Source: Dama dama (lineage: Eukaryota > Chordata > Mammalia > Artiodactyla > Cervidae). From it: 64,000 nucleotides of DNA. Below the pieces are notes generated by a model. That model was not told where the DNA came from, did not search any database, and saw only the letters and a list, made by a program, of their open reading frames with translations. A program made the translations under genes and the position numbers. The stretch spans positions 15,580,001 through 15,644,000 of the forward strand of contig NC_083681.1 in the NCBI RefSeq assembly GCF_033118175.1. The letters are read 5' to 3'. Shown one piece after another: positions 1-11,028 of this stretch; the stretch's first letter is position 1; every line of letters begins with the position of its first letter.

Positions 1-598
1 TGTTAGGGAAACCAACACATGCCAACAGACTATGAGAATTAAGACTCTTTCTTTTGTAAATAAACTATAAGTGTTCACCAAACCTTGGAGTCTATGGAAC
101 TCTGTAGCACCTCTTATCCGTATAATTCACTTTAGCAGTAATCGTACCCTCTCAGAAAAACATGTTTTGTGTTTAGCCTTGCCTTCCCTACAGGACTTGA
201 AATACTTGAGAACAGGAAATGTGATTTATACTTTGTTTGAATACTAAAACCACAGCCCTGGAAACACAATAGATAATTCTCCTTGAACTGAATTAAAACA
301 GAATGGAATACAAGAATCAGGGGCCTCCTCTTGAAGTCTGAAATAGGTACTTTAGGGGTTAAAAATGAAAGGAAAGAAAAAACAAAATGCAATCTTAAAT
401 GATCAGTTAGGTTACAGAAGTTATTACCCACAGAGGTGATATAAACAGCAAATACATAGACTTTAAGAATTTTCTTTATTTGGATTCTTTGAAATGTTTG
501 TGAACCACATATGTGAGTTTTATATCTACTTATCTATATTAAGTAGATATGTTAATGAAAGATCATAAGTATAGATAAGTAAAATTATTTGGTTACTT
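1..598. other. Unique AT-rich sequence, no gene seen
   Basis: No recognisable transposon or convincing exon. A minus-strand open frame at 132-431 has no features I recognise and is probably chance. The only visible structure is a pair of overlapping inverted repeats at 522-581, listed separately. Confidence 0.6.
522..581. repeat. Overlapping short inverted repeats
   Basis: Two perfect inverted repeats share one arm. Positions 522-532 pair with 540-550 (11-base arms), and 527-538 pair with 570-581 (12-base arms). The two folds exclude each other. The arms are AT-rich, so a cruciform or hairpin is possible but a function is not implied. Confidence 0.75.
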
Positions 599-600
599 AG

Positions 601-719
601 AAAGTGAAGTCGCTCAGTCATGTTTGACTCTTTGTGACCCCCATGGACTGTAGCCTGCCAGGCTCCTCCATCCATAGGATTTTCCAGGCAAGAATACTGG
701 AGTGGGTTGCCATTTCCTT
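601..719 (-). mobile_element. Bov-tA/Bov-A SINE, truncated
   Basis: Read on the plus strand it begins with the BovB-derived end (cgctcagtcatg) and runs through the usual mid-SINE text. It stops before the tRNA-like head, so the element is minus-strand and 5' truncated. Imperfect flanking duplications are visible at about 591-604 and 720-732. Confidence 0.9.
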
Positions 720-961
720 GGCTACTTGCAAGAGTCCAATTTTATATAGCAAGAGATAACTTAAAAGATATGATTTTCATGCCTCCTGCATAAGTGTGTC
801 ATTCTTGTTAGTTGAACAACCAGTGGTGGTAGACGAGCTAGCATTTAGTTCAACAGAAGGCTGATGAGAACTTGTCAAAGTCCTCAGGTTCATGATTAAA
901 ATTACTTTCCTACTGTAGTACCTGCCACTGTTCCACAGACCACTAGTGGTTAGACATGCAT

Positions 962-1084
962 GTGTTCTCAGTTGCTCAGTTGTGTCCAACTCTTTGCAGC
1001 CCTACAGACTTTAGTTTGCCAGCCTCCTCTGTCCATGGGATTTTCCCAGCAAGAATACTGGAGTGGATTGCCATTTCCTACTCT
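962..1084 (-). mobile_element. Bov-tA/Bov-A SINE, truncated
   Basis: Diverged minus-strand copy of the SINE tail and body. The tRNA-like head is missing. It supplies the first part of a long plus-strand open frame (956-1483), which therefore should not be read as a gene start. Confidence 0.88.
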
Positions 1085-1940
1085 CGACACAGATGGATTA
1101 ACAATGTTTTCTGTATTTTCTGTGATTTCGTGGACAAAGCTCTGTGGTGTTTGTGTCAAGATGTTTTTAGGGAAAGTCCTTCACTTTGGACACTGAAATA
1201 TCAAGCGGGACAGCCCCTCTCTCAACCAGGTACCACTCCCTGTCAGAAAGGAAGCTTGTGTAGTATAGGTCTGATCGGCTCCTACAAATATCTTTGCTTC
1301 TGGAGTTTAGAAACTTCACTGCATTCTCCAAATGCCAGCTTTGAAAGACATACAAAGCACAGAATGTTTAGCAGTCTCTTCTTGTGGTGTCTGGCTTTCT
1401 GGCATTTTCTTGTGCTGCTGCACCATGACGATGCTGCCAGGGAAGCCATTGGAATGGCCCTCTCCAATGGCTGCTGTTGCTAATACAGTGCCGAGTCTGC
1501 TCTGCCCGCCGGACTGAGACGTGGCTGGGGACTTCTCAACCAGGGTAATCACAGAGTCCAGCCACCAGTGCGAGTGAGACACGGGGCCAAGAGAACACTG
1601 AGTTTAAGATTCCGTTGTGTTTTGTTTTTATTGCCTCATAACACTCAAGTTCCAACTTGGAGATGAAACATTATATAAAGGGACCCCGGTTTGCTTTCAG
1701 CCGTTAATTTGTTTTTCATCTCCAACAAAGTAGGTAGAGTTGTAGCTGTTATTTAATCTCAGTGCTTCTGGATGAACAGGGGCCGTTCTTTACCTCCACT
1801 GGTCAAACTCTTTAGATGGTTTTCAGAAACTGGTTAATATGTCCTCAGGTCACCCTGTGATGAAGTTAAGTATCCTTGTTTTTCAAGTGGGAAAAAAATG
1901 AAGCACAAAGAGCTGCTTAGGCAACTGGCTTGGCCTGTCA
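1085..1940. other. Unique sequence, open on both strands in part
   Basis: No transposon recognised. Between about 1085 and 1483 one plus-strand frame stays open for roughly 130 codons, and a minus-strand frame is open at 1316-1582. Neither translation has a domain I recognise, and the plus frame starts inside a SINE. I treat these as chance frames or a possible decayed exon. Confidence 0.5.
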
Positions 1941-1944
1941 GGGA

Positions 1945-2175
1945 CGGCAGCCTGGGCCGTCACTGGGGAGCCCTGGGTGGCGGGCGGCGGGCGCCCTGGC
2001 CTGCTCTCTGGACGGCCGTTGCGCGCCTGCGCTGTCTGGGGGCAGCAACATGGCGGCGAGAGCAAGCCTCCCCCTCAAGGAGACGGTGGTTCCGAAACGT
2101 CCCCCGGAGAGGCCTGTTCGCCGGCTGACAGTTACAGCAAGTGACCTTCAGCTTCACTCTGGAAAGTCCAAGTGA
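1945..2175 (+). promoter_or_regulatory. Small CpG-rich block with YY1-like motif (candidate promoter)
   Basis: By my count about 19 CpG dinucleotides fall between 1945 and 2125, while the flanks are CpG-poor. At 2047-2057 the sequence aacatggcggc matches the YY1 consensus in the orientation usually found just downstream of start sites of YY1-type promoters. The ATG in that motif (2050) opens a 41-codon frame to a stop at 2173-2175, beginning MAARASLPLKE. I do not recognise the peptide, and I see no strong splice donor directly after it. It could be a real 5' exon or non-coding promoter, a decayed island, or a chance GC-rich patch. Confidence 0.45.
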
Positions 2176-3130
2176 CTAATTTAACGAACCTTTGCTGTGT
2201 GGTGGGTGGAGGCGGGGAGGAGGCTGTCTGGGCCCGGGGCCAGTGTGAGCCATCTTCAGGCCACGCAGGGGGTTGAGGGAGAGATGCGAGCAGGACTCAG
2301 AAGAAAAGGGGCTCCTCTGCCTGGTCAGGGAAGAGATCTGACCATGTGGACAGATGGAGGCCCTGGGTGACGGAGGCGAAGCGTGTCAGCAAACCAGGAG
2401 CACTTCCTGTCTGCAGGCAGGCGGAGGGCCAGTTCTTCGATGAGCTGGAAATAGGAAGCGGCGGGGGGTGGTCAGCAGAACCCTTGTGCTCTGTGGGGCT
2501 CACCAAGCAAAGTGAAAGAGCTCGTTATGTCAGTGATGCAGGGAGCTTGTTTATGCGCTGTGTTTTCTTTTATGTTTCCTCTTGTAATACTTGATAGTAC
2601 TCAATCCAAAGAGGCCACACCGCCCTTACGTCTCAGACCTACATCAGCCAGGAGCCATTGTTCGGGCTGCAATTATTTTGCCCAGGCCTTGTGGGCTGGA
2701 TATGTTTAGATCATGAGTTAGCTCACTGATCTCTGCTTTCTCGAAAGCAGGAGGGGGGAGGGGGGAGGTTCCTTCTGTCGCCCTTTCTCTAAAGAAGTGA
2801 CGATGCCTCCCAGGCATTCTTACAGCACAAAGCCCTGTTCTAAGTGACGCAGAGGTAGTGACTGAATATGGGACCAGGCCATTCTGGTGAGCCCAAGATT
2901 TTCCTCCTAGGTGTTCTTAGGGAATTGTTACAGCCCTGCCCAGTGCGTGGTATGGTTTGGAGGCAAATGAGACTCAGAGAAATGCAGGAGGTCTCCTAAT
3001 AGACAGTCTGACCCTGCCCTAAAGGGCCTTTTGAAGAACCATAACCAGCAAGAAGGCAGATGGAACTCAGATCACTCTGAGCCCCGCCAGCATTCCCAAC
3101 CTTTCGTCCTTCACCCCTTCTTCCTCCTCT
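2176..3130. other. Unique GC-moderate sequence, no gene seen
   Basis: Sequence downstream of the CpG-rich block, with short open frames of no recognisable character. A purine-rich, G-rich run lies at about 2744-2769. No transposon recognised. Confidence 0.5.
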
Positions 3131-3132
3131 TC

Positions 3133-3320
3133 TTCTTTTAATATTTATTTAATTTTATCTATTTTTATTTTTGGCTGTGCCGGCTGGCGGGTTCTTCGTT
3201 GCAGTGCATGGGTTTAGTTGCCCCACGGCATGTGAGATCTTTGTTCCCTGACCAGGGATCGAACCCATGTCTGCTGCATTGGAGGGCGGATTCTTAACCG
3301 CTAGACCACCAGGGAAGTCC
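3133..3320 (-). mobile_element. CHR-type SINE (cetartiodactyl tRNA-derived)
   Basis: An AT-rich tail is followed by 'ttggctgtgc', then antisense tRNA-like boxes, ending 'accaccagggaagtccc'. This is the reverse complement of the head of CHR SINEs found in whales, hippos and ruminants. Minus orientation. Confidence 0.88.
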
Positions 3321-3439
3321 CCTGATCAGCCTTTCTGACTCAACTCAGCTACTAATCTCTGCTGGAGTTTCTGAGGGAGCCCAAGCTACAGCATCCCTCT
3401 GTCCTACTGAGTCCCAAACAAATTGAGAAGCATCACCAT

Positions 3440-3790
3440 TCTTCTTCTAATTTGATTTTTATTTTATATTGGAGTATAGGTAGCTTAGGCAGTAAGGAAT
3501 CTGCCAACAATGCAAGAGACCCGGGTTTGCTCCTTGGAGAAGGGAATGGCTGTCCACTCCAGTATTCTTTTGCCTGGAAAATTCCATGGACAGGGGAGCC
3601 TGATGGGCTACAGTACATGGGGTCACAAAAGTGTCAAACACAACTGAGCAACTAACACTTTCACTTTCATAGTTCATCTACAGTGTTGTGTTAGTTTCGG
3701 GTGTACAGCAAAGTGATTCAGTTATATGTATACATATACCCATTTTTTTCAGATTCTTTTACGGTATAGGTTACCACAGAATATTAAGTT
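3440..3790 (-). mobile_element. L1 3' UTR fragment, split by a SINE
   Basis: Two pieces (about 3440-3480 and 3670-3790) read as antisense artiodactyl L1 3' UTR, with 'ttggagtatagg' before the insertion and 'acagtgttgtgttagtttc' after it. The plus-strand SINE at 3481-3669 interrupts it. Confidence 0.8.
3481..3669 (+). mobile_element. Bov-tA SINE inserted in L1
   Basis: Plus-strand copy with a slightly worn tRNA-like head ('cagtaaggaatctgcc') and the standard end 'gcaactaacactttcac'. It lies inside the L1 3' UTR fragment, so it is younger than that L1. Confidence 0.93.
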
Positions 3791-4129
3791 GTGATACAGT
3801 AGAAAATATCACCATTATTAATTTTAAAAAAAAGGGACTATGGTGGGAGACTTAATTCACCAACTAGACTCCCAAGTTTAGGCAGACATCTTTCTCAAGG
3901 CTTGCGCACCAGGAAAGCCTGAGGGGTGAGATTTACCTTCTGGAGAAGCAGAGAAGCACTCTCTGCATGGCTGTGCCCAAGAGAAAGCAGAGCATCAGGA
4001 TCCGCACACCCCTAGCAGAGTAAATTGAGGGCCTGGAGGCCAGTGTTAGAAACTGTGGGGCTTCACAGACACCTGGCAGAAAGTGAAGTCACTTCATCTG
4101 ATGCCTCCTCCAGGATGTCTTACCCGGAG

Positions 4130-4345
4130 CATGTAGACTAGGCTAAAGTGCCCTCTCTGCTCCCTGCAGCCCTCCCTGCATATGGCTGTCTTGTCACATA
4201 TAATCCTGAATTATGACTACTGTTCACGTGCCTCTCTGCCCTGCCCTTCATTAGAATGATGTCCCATTAGAATGGGTCCCTTCATCTTTCTGTCTGCAGT
4301 GCCCAGCACCCAGCAGGTACTGGTAAGAGTTGGTTGAATGGCACT
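4130..4345 (+). mobile_element. L2 3' end (old)
   Basis: The end resembles the L2 tail: 'tgcccagcacccagcaggta' followed by a TTGAATG-like terminus, with a weak match upstream. Highly diverged. Confidence 0.5.
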
Positions 4346-4695
4346 GAACTGGGATACTGAACCTCTTTTACAACCCATGCTGAAAAGACTTTGTTGTTGG
4401 GTGGTCTCAGAAACTTCTGAGAAGTTTTCCTAAGTGTTCATTTACAAAGTCAGGATAAGCACTGATAAGAGGCAGCTCTAGCAGTTCTAAAGGAAAGCAA
4501 AAGCTATAATATGTAGATAAAAGCTGCAGAGGCTGTTGGCAGCCGATTCTGTTTATCACCATGAACCTGTACAGAGGATGTTTGTGTGAGCAGCCCAGTT
4601 GAGAGTTAGTGTATGCGCTGGTGATTAATTGCAAACATGTTGCTGGTGAAGGATCAATCCAAGCTTTATCCAGTTACGTTGCCTGCAGTGAAGTA

Positions 4696-5152
4696 CAGTT
4701 GACCTTTGAATAACATGGGTTTAAATTGCACAGGTCAACTTATACACATTTTTATTTTCAATAAATAAACACTACAGTGTTACACGACCCAAGGTTGGTT
4801 GTATGCATGGATGCAGGGATATAAAACTGTTAATTGCTCAGTCTTGTCCAACTCTTTTCGACCCCATGGCCTGTATGCTGACAGGCTCCTCCATCCATGG
4901 GATTTTCCAGGCAAGAATACTGGAGTGGGTTGCCATTTCCTTCTCCAGGGGATCTTCCTGACCCAGGGATCAAACCCGGGTATCCCGCATTGCAGGCAGA
5001 CTCTTTACCATCTGAGCCACCAGGGAAGCCAGGGATATGAAGGAACCATGTATATGGAGGAACCGAGTGTGTGAAGGGCTGCCTATAAGTTAAACTCAAA
5101 TTTTCCACTAAATATAGGGTTAGCACCCCAACCTCCGTGTTGTTCAGACTCA
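4696..5152 (+). mobile_element. Tigger/MER2-like DNA transposon remnant
   Basis: Begins with the terminal repeat cagttgacctttgaataaca directly after a TA target. It ends with a degraded inverted version ('cctccgtgttgttcagactc'). The body carries the 'tttcaataaataaacacta' text typical of this pogo-group family. It is non-autonomous with no transposase frame, and a SINE at 4831-5030 splits it. Confidence 0.78.
4831..5030 (-). mobile_element. Bov-tA SINE, full length, inside Tigger
   Basis: Complete minus-strand element from the BovB-like tail to 'gccaccagggaagcc'. The bases agggata occur at both edges, consistent with a target-site duplication. Confidence 0.95.
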
Positions 5153-5159
5153 AAATTTG

Positions 5160-5322
5160 ATGTCTGCAGCAACAGCAACACCTAGGAGCTTGTTAGAAAT
5201 GCAGACTCCTGATCCCCCACTCTGCTCCTAATAATTGCAGTTTTTGTGAACAGTGTCTAGGAATTTGTGTTTTAACAAGCCCTATAGGTGATTCTCAGGC
5301 TGCTAAAGTTCAAGAAGCATCG
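5160..5322. mobile_element. MER20-like hAT-Charlie element
   Basis: Contains 'gagcttgttagaaatgcaga' and 'tttgtgttttaacaagccct', diagnostic text of MER20, and ends 'aaagttcaagaagca', a worn terminal repeat. Short non-autonomous hAT DNA transposon. Confidence 0.82.
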
Positions 5323-5384
5323 TTGCAATGTGCTTCCTCTAGTGTGGAAAGAACAGATTTGCAGCAGTCAAAGAAATGATAGTA

Positions 5385-5520
5385 AGAGTTCACATCATTT
5401 GTGAGGCAATGTTCCAAACACTGTAAGTGTATTATCTCTGTTATTCCTTGCATCAATCCAATGAAATGGTCATTGTGTTTCACTTGATTTTATAGATGAG
5501 AAGACTGAGACACAAAGCTA
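5385..5520 (-). mobile_element. MIR SINE fragment
   Basis: Antisense MIR text: 'caatgttccaaacactgtaa', then 'ttttatagatgagaagactg'. Ancient mammalian repeat, strongly diverged. Confidence 0.72.
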
Positions 5521-5529
5521 GGGCTAGGG

Positions 5530-6890
5530 TAAGGCAAGGGAGGCAATCTCCTCCTAAGGAGAGAAATTTAAGAGGGTGCCCCAAACTCAGTAATCAAGGT
5601 TAATGATATTTTAATGTAATATTTTTAAAAATCAAAAATAGTGCTAATAAATTAGTAATGATCAGGATGTCAAAGGTCCAACAATCAGAATGGTTGCAAT
5701 TACGTGTCAGGATGATAACAGTAAGAAGCAGAGTCAAGACGAACCCAGGCTGGTTCACTCCAGACACTGCTTACTCAATGGAGATGCCATGGACCACCTG
5801 TCTACTCCCACTGCTGTGTTCTGATTGGGAAGGGAAGGGTCCAAGCCTAGGAGCAAGTAGCATTTGGGTCACAGGGGTGCGTCATGGATCCGAACTCATT
5901 GGGACCTCAAGCAAAACAAAAAGCGAGCAAACAAACCCAGCCACCTAGAAACGGAAGCAGAAAATTCAGATGGGCCCTCAATTTCATAGCTTGGCTATCT
6001 CTGAACTTAAGTATGAAAAAGGAAGATGATTTCCAAAGCTTCCTCCCAATTTTTCTTCTGGCTGGCTCCTGCTGGGAGAATCAGTGGGGAGAGCTACTCT
6101 GCATTCTGGCTGTGGGAATGTGATAATTAGAATCACTTAATATAACTGCCCTCCTTGGTCCGTCCACCTTTGGAGAGAGAGAGATTGAGCATTTTCCTTG
6201 CTTCCAAACTGTGAGATTCTGGCAGACAGGCAAGCTGCTTGTCTTGAGGGCTTGTCATTGAGAGCTGGTCACCTGGAATGCCCCAACATGTTTGGGCTGC
6301 ATTGTTCAACTCCATTGGTATTCTCCCAGGAAAACTTCTCTCCTTCTTTGTCCAAATCAGCATTCTGTCAACATGGTATTTCCTAACCTGAAAATTGCAT
6401 GTTTCTGCTACTCCCGCCATGATTCTTCCTTGCTTTATATAAATTGACTCAAAGGAATATTTGTGGTAAATGTGTTCATGTGTCAGGAGACTGAAACATA
6501 GTTAGTTACAAACTGTACCTGATACATTAAAGAAGATCAAAGGGCTTATGGCTAGTTTCCACTTTCCCTGTCTTTAGTGGGGACAGAGGAGAAAATGTTC
6601 TATAAACGTAGAATTCTTGCCAGCCATGTACCCTATGATATTTAAGGTAAATGGGAGGCACAAAATTTGAAATGTAGATGTTTGGACGGAACCTCTAATA
6701 GTTGGTCAGTTTCTCTGTCCACCTTCTTTTTTAATAGCTGTAGTATTTGGGGATAAGTTGTTTCTCAGATGGGTAATTTCAAGTCAATGGAGGTCATTTC
6801 CCAAATGTTACGAAGTAAGTGCTAATTGGGTTTCTTTGCTATCGATAGAAATACGTGTTTACTCTTTTTCACCCTTTGAGTACAAACATT
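5530..6890. other. Unique sequence, no gene seen
   Basis: Several short open frames, none with recognisable domains or paired splice signals. No transposon recognised. Confidence 0.5.
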
Positions 6891-6922
6891 TTCTTTCAAT
6901 AATTTATCCTAGAAATATGTAT

Positions 6923-7125
6923 GCTAAGTCACTTTAGTCATGTCTGACTCTGCAACCTCATGGACTGTAGCCCACCAGGCTCCTCTGTCCATGGGATTCT
7001 CCAGGCAAGACTACTGGAGTGGGTTGCCATGCCCTCCTCCAGGGGATCTTCCCGACCCAGGAATCGAACCCACTTATGTCTCCTGCATTAGCATGCAGGT
7101 TCTTCCCAGGTTGCCTGGGAAGCCC
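6923..7125 (-). mobile_element. Bov-tA SINE
   Basis: Full-length minus-strand copy ending 'cctgggaagccc'. The flanks agaaatatgta and agaagtatgta form an imperfect target-site duplication. Confidence 0.94.
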
Positions 7126-7589
7126 AGAAGTATGTATAGAGCACCTATTAGCTAAAATCATGAGGAACAGTTATATGGGGAAGCTGTGGTCTCTGCCTTT
7201 CAGGAATTTATAGATGACTAGCAGTCAGGAAATGTCACTGATAACTCTACTGCAAGATAGGACAGACTAAAAAAGAAATAGCCTATGTACTTTGGACATT
7301 CAGAGATGAGAGAGACACACCTGGGAAGGATCTAAGAGGAGACACCTCAGCCCCGTGGATCAAAAGGATTTAATAAGTGAAAGAGGGCTCCAAGTGAAGA
7401 GAACAGGAGCAAAGGCAAGGGGGTGAAGAGAGAAGGCTGGAGCATGTTCCAGAACAGGAATGTGTCCTGGGGAGCTGGAAAGAAGCAGAAATTATTTGGG
7501 GGGTTTTGAACTACATTCATTGGGTATGAGGGAGCCAGTGAAGATTTTGTTTTTCAGCAGTGATGGAATATCAGTAAAGCTGTGCTTCT

Positions 7590-7740
7590 GAGCAATGCTT
7601 TTCAGACTTCACTTTGTGTTCCCATCACCAAGGGATTTGTTAAGATGCAGATTCGGATTCAGGCAGGGACTTGAGAGTGTGCATTTCTCAGAAACTCCCA
7701 GGTCATGGTCCTGCTACTGGACTACAAAGCACAGTCTGAA
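7590..7740. mobile_element. MER5/MER20-like hAT element
   Basis: Contains 'gggatttgttaagatgcaga' and 'gtgtgcatttctcagaaact', worn versions of hAT-Charlie MER5/MER20 text. The end 'tacaaagcacagtctga' matches a degraded terminal repeat. Confidence 0.68.
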
Positions 7741-8124
7741 CAAGAAGGCTTTAAAAATGCGCGGTAATGGGAGATCAGAAACACTGAAGTGGAAGAAGGC
7801 TGGAGGCTGGGAAAACAGGGCTTGGAACAGCGAAAGATAAAGCAGGTCTGAACTAGAGTGGAGGACCATCTGGTGGAAGTGAAATGTGTGAGCTTGACAG
7901 CTACTTCACAAACCATGAGGGAGAAGAGTAGGAGCTGTCACAGGTGACCCTAAGACCCCCAGACTGCGGGCATGGGTGCCGTGAGCATGCCTCTCCCCTC
8001 AGACTGTGCTCTGGTCACCCAGAACCACTCACAGTTCTCTGGACTTGCCTGCCTATCTGCCTGGACATGTGTCACATGGCTGATTCTGAAAGAAATGCTA
8101 GGAAATGTATCTCTCAAGGCCCTC

Positions 8125-8410
8125 ATCAGAATAACTCCTACAGAACCCATGCGACTCAAGTCAGGTGTTATCTCTTCTTGGATGCCTTCCTGGTACCCTC
8201 ACCTACCCCCTTCGCCCAGGCCAGATTCGGTCTCCTGCCCATGTGCTCTCATGACATCTTGGGAGGTCTCTGATCAAAGCATGGTGTAGTCGGATGACAT
8301 ACCTGTCATTGACCCCGAGCTTCTGGAGTGTAGGTTTTATCTTTTTCAGTTTTGCGACCTCAGTGTCCTAACAAGGTAGGGGCTCATCAGTGTTTGATGA
8401 ATGAATGGAT
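8125..8410 (+). mobile_element. L2 3' end
   Basis: Shows the L2 3' pattern: 'tcttcttggatgccttcctg', then 'cttctggagtgtaggtttta', ending 'tttgatgaatgaatggatga'. Confidence 0.65.
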
Positions 8411-8529
8411 GAGTCATGAGGAAGAGCAGTTTTACTCGCCTGGTTGCCGTGGCTTTTGTTTTTGTCATGTCTGGTGAGAAAGGAAGTTGTTTACATTTTG
8501 AATCAAATCTAGTTTGGTACGTGGTAATT

Positions 8530-8690
8530 TTGAGGTGCAGAAGATCTAGGTGAAGATATCCAACAAGTAGTAAGACATTTTGGTGTGCAACATAGAAAGA
8601 CATTGAGATTTGAGTACAATGGCTTAGGAGTCCTATGCATGGAGGTGACAGTTAAGAGTACAGAAGGGGATCAGATTAAGACAGTGACAA
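8530..8690 (-). mobile_element. L2 fragment (probable)
   Basis: Reads like antisense L2 ('gaagatctaggtgaagatat', 'gagatttgagtacaatggct'). Weak, ancient similarity. Confidence 0.42.
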
Positions 8691-9010
8691 GGAGACACAA
8701 AGGGAAAGAGACAGCCAACGGAGGAAAAGAGTCACAAAGAGAACGAGTCAGAGAGCAGACAGGGTCAGATGGAGGTAGATGGAAGGCAGCAACTTTAGGA
8801 CTTACTTTTGAAGCCCTTTCTTCTGTGACATCCAATGTGAGGGACACGATTGGGTCACAGGTCACCACGTAAGGGCAGTGTTAGTCCTAGAGGGCTTCAG
8901 GAGCCAGCAAGAGAGAGATCCTGCAGGGAAATAGGCTTAGATATGAGGTCAAGATCCAAAAACCAACTTCACATTCAGATTATACAGGCCTGTTTCATAT
9001 CTCTACCTTC

Positions 9011-9239
9011 CTGCATGCATGCGTGCTAAGTTGATCCAGTCGTGTCCGACTCTTTGTGACCCTATGGACTGTCGCCCGCCAGGCTCCTCTGTCCATGGGA
9101 TTCTCCAGGCAAGAATACCGGAGTGGGTTGCCATGCCATCCTCCAGGGGATCTTTACAACCCAGGAATCAAACCTGCATCTCTTTTATCTCCTGCATTGG
9201 CAGGTTGGTTCTTTACCATTAGTGCCACCTGGGAATCCC
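9011..9239 (-). mobile_element. Bov-tA SINE
   Basis: Full-length minus-strand copy. Flanked by ctctaccttc (9001-9010) and ctctgccttc (9240-9249), a 9/10 target-site duplication. Confidence 0.94.
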
Positions 9240-9352
9240 CTCTGCCTTCTACCCAAGTAGAATCTCATTCATCAAAATGTAGGTGAACTTGAAGCTTGGT
9301 CCCAACTCCTCTGCCCTTCACTTTCCAAACTGCTTGATGAGATAATCTGATC

Positions 9353-9399
9353 AACACACACACACAGACACACACACACACACACATACACACACACAC
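9353..9399. repeat. (CA)n microsatellite
   Basis: Run of CA units with two interruptions (a G and a T). Confidence 0.97.
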
Positions 9400-10805
9400 T
9401 ACTGTGTTCTGCTTTTTATCAGGTAGGCTTGAGTACATTTCAGAATAAGACTTTTCAGGCTAGAAGGCCATTTTCTCCAAAAAAATAACTCCCTGGATTT
9501 TATCCAGAGCAGTACAATCCGCAGAATACCCAAACGCGGGCTGGTGGGTGCCCCTCAAATCGTCATTAGTGTCGGCACCTCCAAGGCCTTCAGAAAGAAT
9601 GATCGCATCAGGCTTTTTTATTCTCGTTGCCCAAAGCAGCATTTTAACAGACTTCTATTGTGTTTTCTCCATTCAGTTCACTTAGAGGGTGACATTTTGC
9701 CCTCAAATTCATATGCATAGTTGCTCTTAGAGACTTCCAGAGCTACATTCCTGACAAAATCAGACCCTCTGTTATATCTGAAACAACCCCCCAAAGAAAA
9801 TCATCGGATATGAATGAACAGAACAATTCTTTATGTCCATGGGAGACAGGCAGACAAAACCCAATAAAACTAAAGAAAGAAAGAGACATGGTCATGATTT
9901 GTTTTTCATAATTACTTATTCAAAGTAGAAAGGAACAGGGGAAGACGGTTTCTTTTAACATGTCTCGACGTGACGGATGAGGTGTGCTCATCAAGTGTAT
10001 GCAGGAGAGATGAATGCAGGGCAGTCTTGTTAAAGGCGATGTTTCATGTTGGGCGGAGATATATTTCTATCTGCAATGCTGGAGATAAACACCCGGCGTT
10101 TTATTCCTCGTTTTCATTGTGCTTAAAGCCCCTCGCTGTTCTATCAGAGTGGCAGGTGCTGTGACTAGCATGCATCAGACCTTTCTTTTCTATGTCCTGT
10201 CTCAAAAACAGTGCCCCCTCCTTCAAGACATGAAATAGAAATACCCTAAACGCATGTTTTCCTCCTAACAATACCCCCAAACGTGTCTGTAATAGATTTG
10301 GAAATCATACTGGAGGGCAAAAAGCCTCCATCGTCTCTGAGTTTATTTTCTCTTCCTAGTAACTCAGTCATTGAGTTTTCTTTGGTGCAAACCTCATCCC
10401 AGCCAGAAGTCACGGGAGAGAAAGAAAAAAGGAAAGTTTTAGCTAAATTAATTGGCTTTGTTTCTTCAATTATGCACAAAAGGTAGATAAACTTTTTCTA
10501 CCTACAACACACAGCCTTTACTCACGGAAGAGTTGAATCCAGAAAATTCTGATTTGAACTGTAGAAGCAATAAGTTGGATCTGTGATTTAGAAGGAAAGA
10601 AATTAGTGATACACTTTTTCACATTTCTAACTAAGGAAGGGTGTTAATGCATCTTTGAACCATTTTCTAAGGCTATTATAAATTCTAGGATAAAATTTTT
10701 TTAAAAGCAAGTACAGGGAGTGTCAAAATAAGTTTTGCCATAAACATTTATACCTCCACGGTACAGTCATGTGAGGACCTAACTTGCATCCTAAGCCATG
10801 CAAGT
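9400..10805. other. Unique sequence, no gene seen
   Basis: No recognisable repeat or gene. Short overlapping frames at 10246-10486 on both strands carry no known motif. The text near 10716-10745 resembles the start of a mariner-like repeat too weakly to call. Confidence 0.5.
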
Positions 10806-10810
10806 GTGTG

Positions 10811-11028
10811 TATATTTAGTTGCTCAGTCATGTCCGAATCTTTGTGACCCCATGGACTGTAGCCCTCTGGGCTCCTCTGTCCATGGAATTTTCCAGGCAA
10901 GAATACTGGAGTGGGTTGCCATTTCCTACTCCAGGGTATCTTTCCCACCCAGAGATTGAACCCACATCTCTTGCCTCTCCAGCCTTGGCAGTCGGGTTCT
11001 TTACCACTAGCACCACCTGGAAAGCCCA
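10811..11028 (-). mobile_element. Bov-tA SINE
   Basis: Full-length minus-strand copy ending 'accacctggaaagccca'. Confidence 0.94.

Larger units (their letters stand above)
6895..7945 (-). mobile_element. Old L2 LINE remnant, interrupted
   Basis: The flanks of the inserted elements read as antisense L2: 'tatgtatagagcacctatta', then purine-rich text with 'gagccagtgaagattttg', and further blocks at about 7780-7940. A SINE (6923-7125) and a hAT element (7590-7740) interrupt it. Family assignment rests on weak similarity. Confidence 0.5.

Noticed and set aside
956..1483. 175-codon frame beginning with Met
   Set aside because: Its start and first third are Bov SINE sequence. The rest shows no known domain and lacks gene context.
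4831..5030. tRNA-like A and B box text in this and the other SINEs
   Set aside because: These are the tRNA-derived heads of Bov-tA and CHR SINEs with 3' tails, not tRNA genes.
10716..10760. Possible mariner-like terminal sequence
   Set aside because: The resemblance is limited to a few words and no opposite end or TA duplication could be located.
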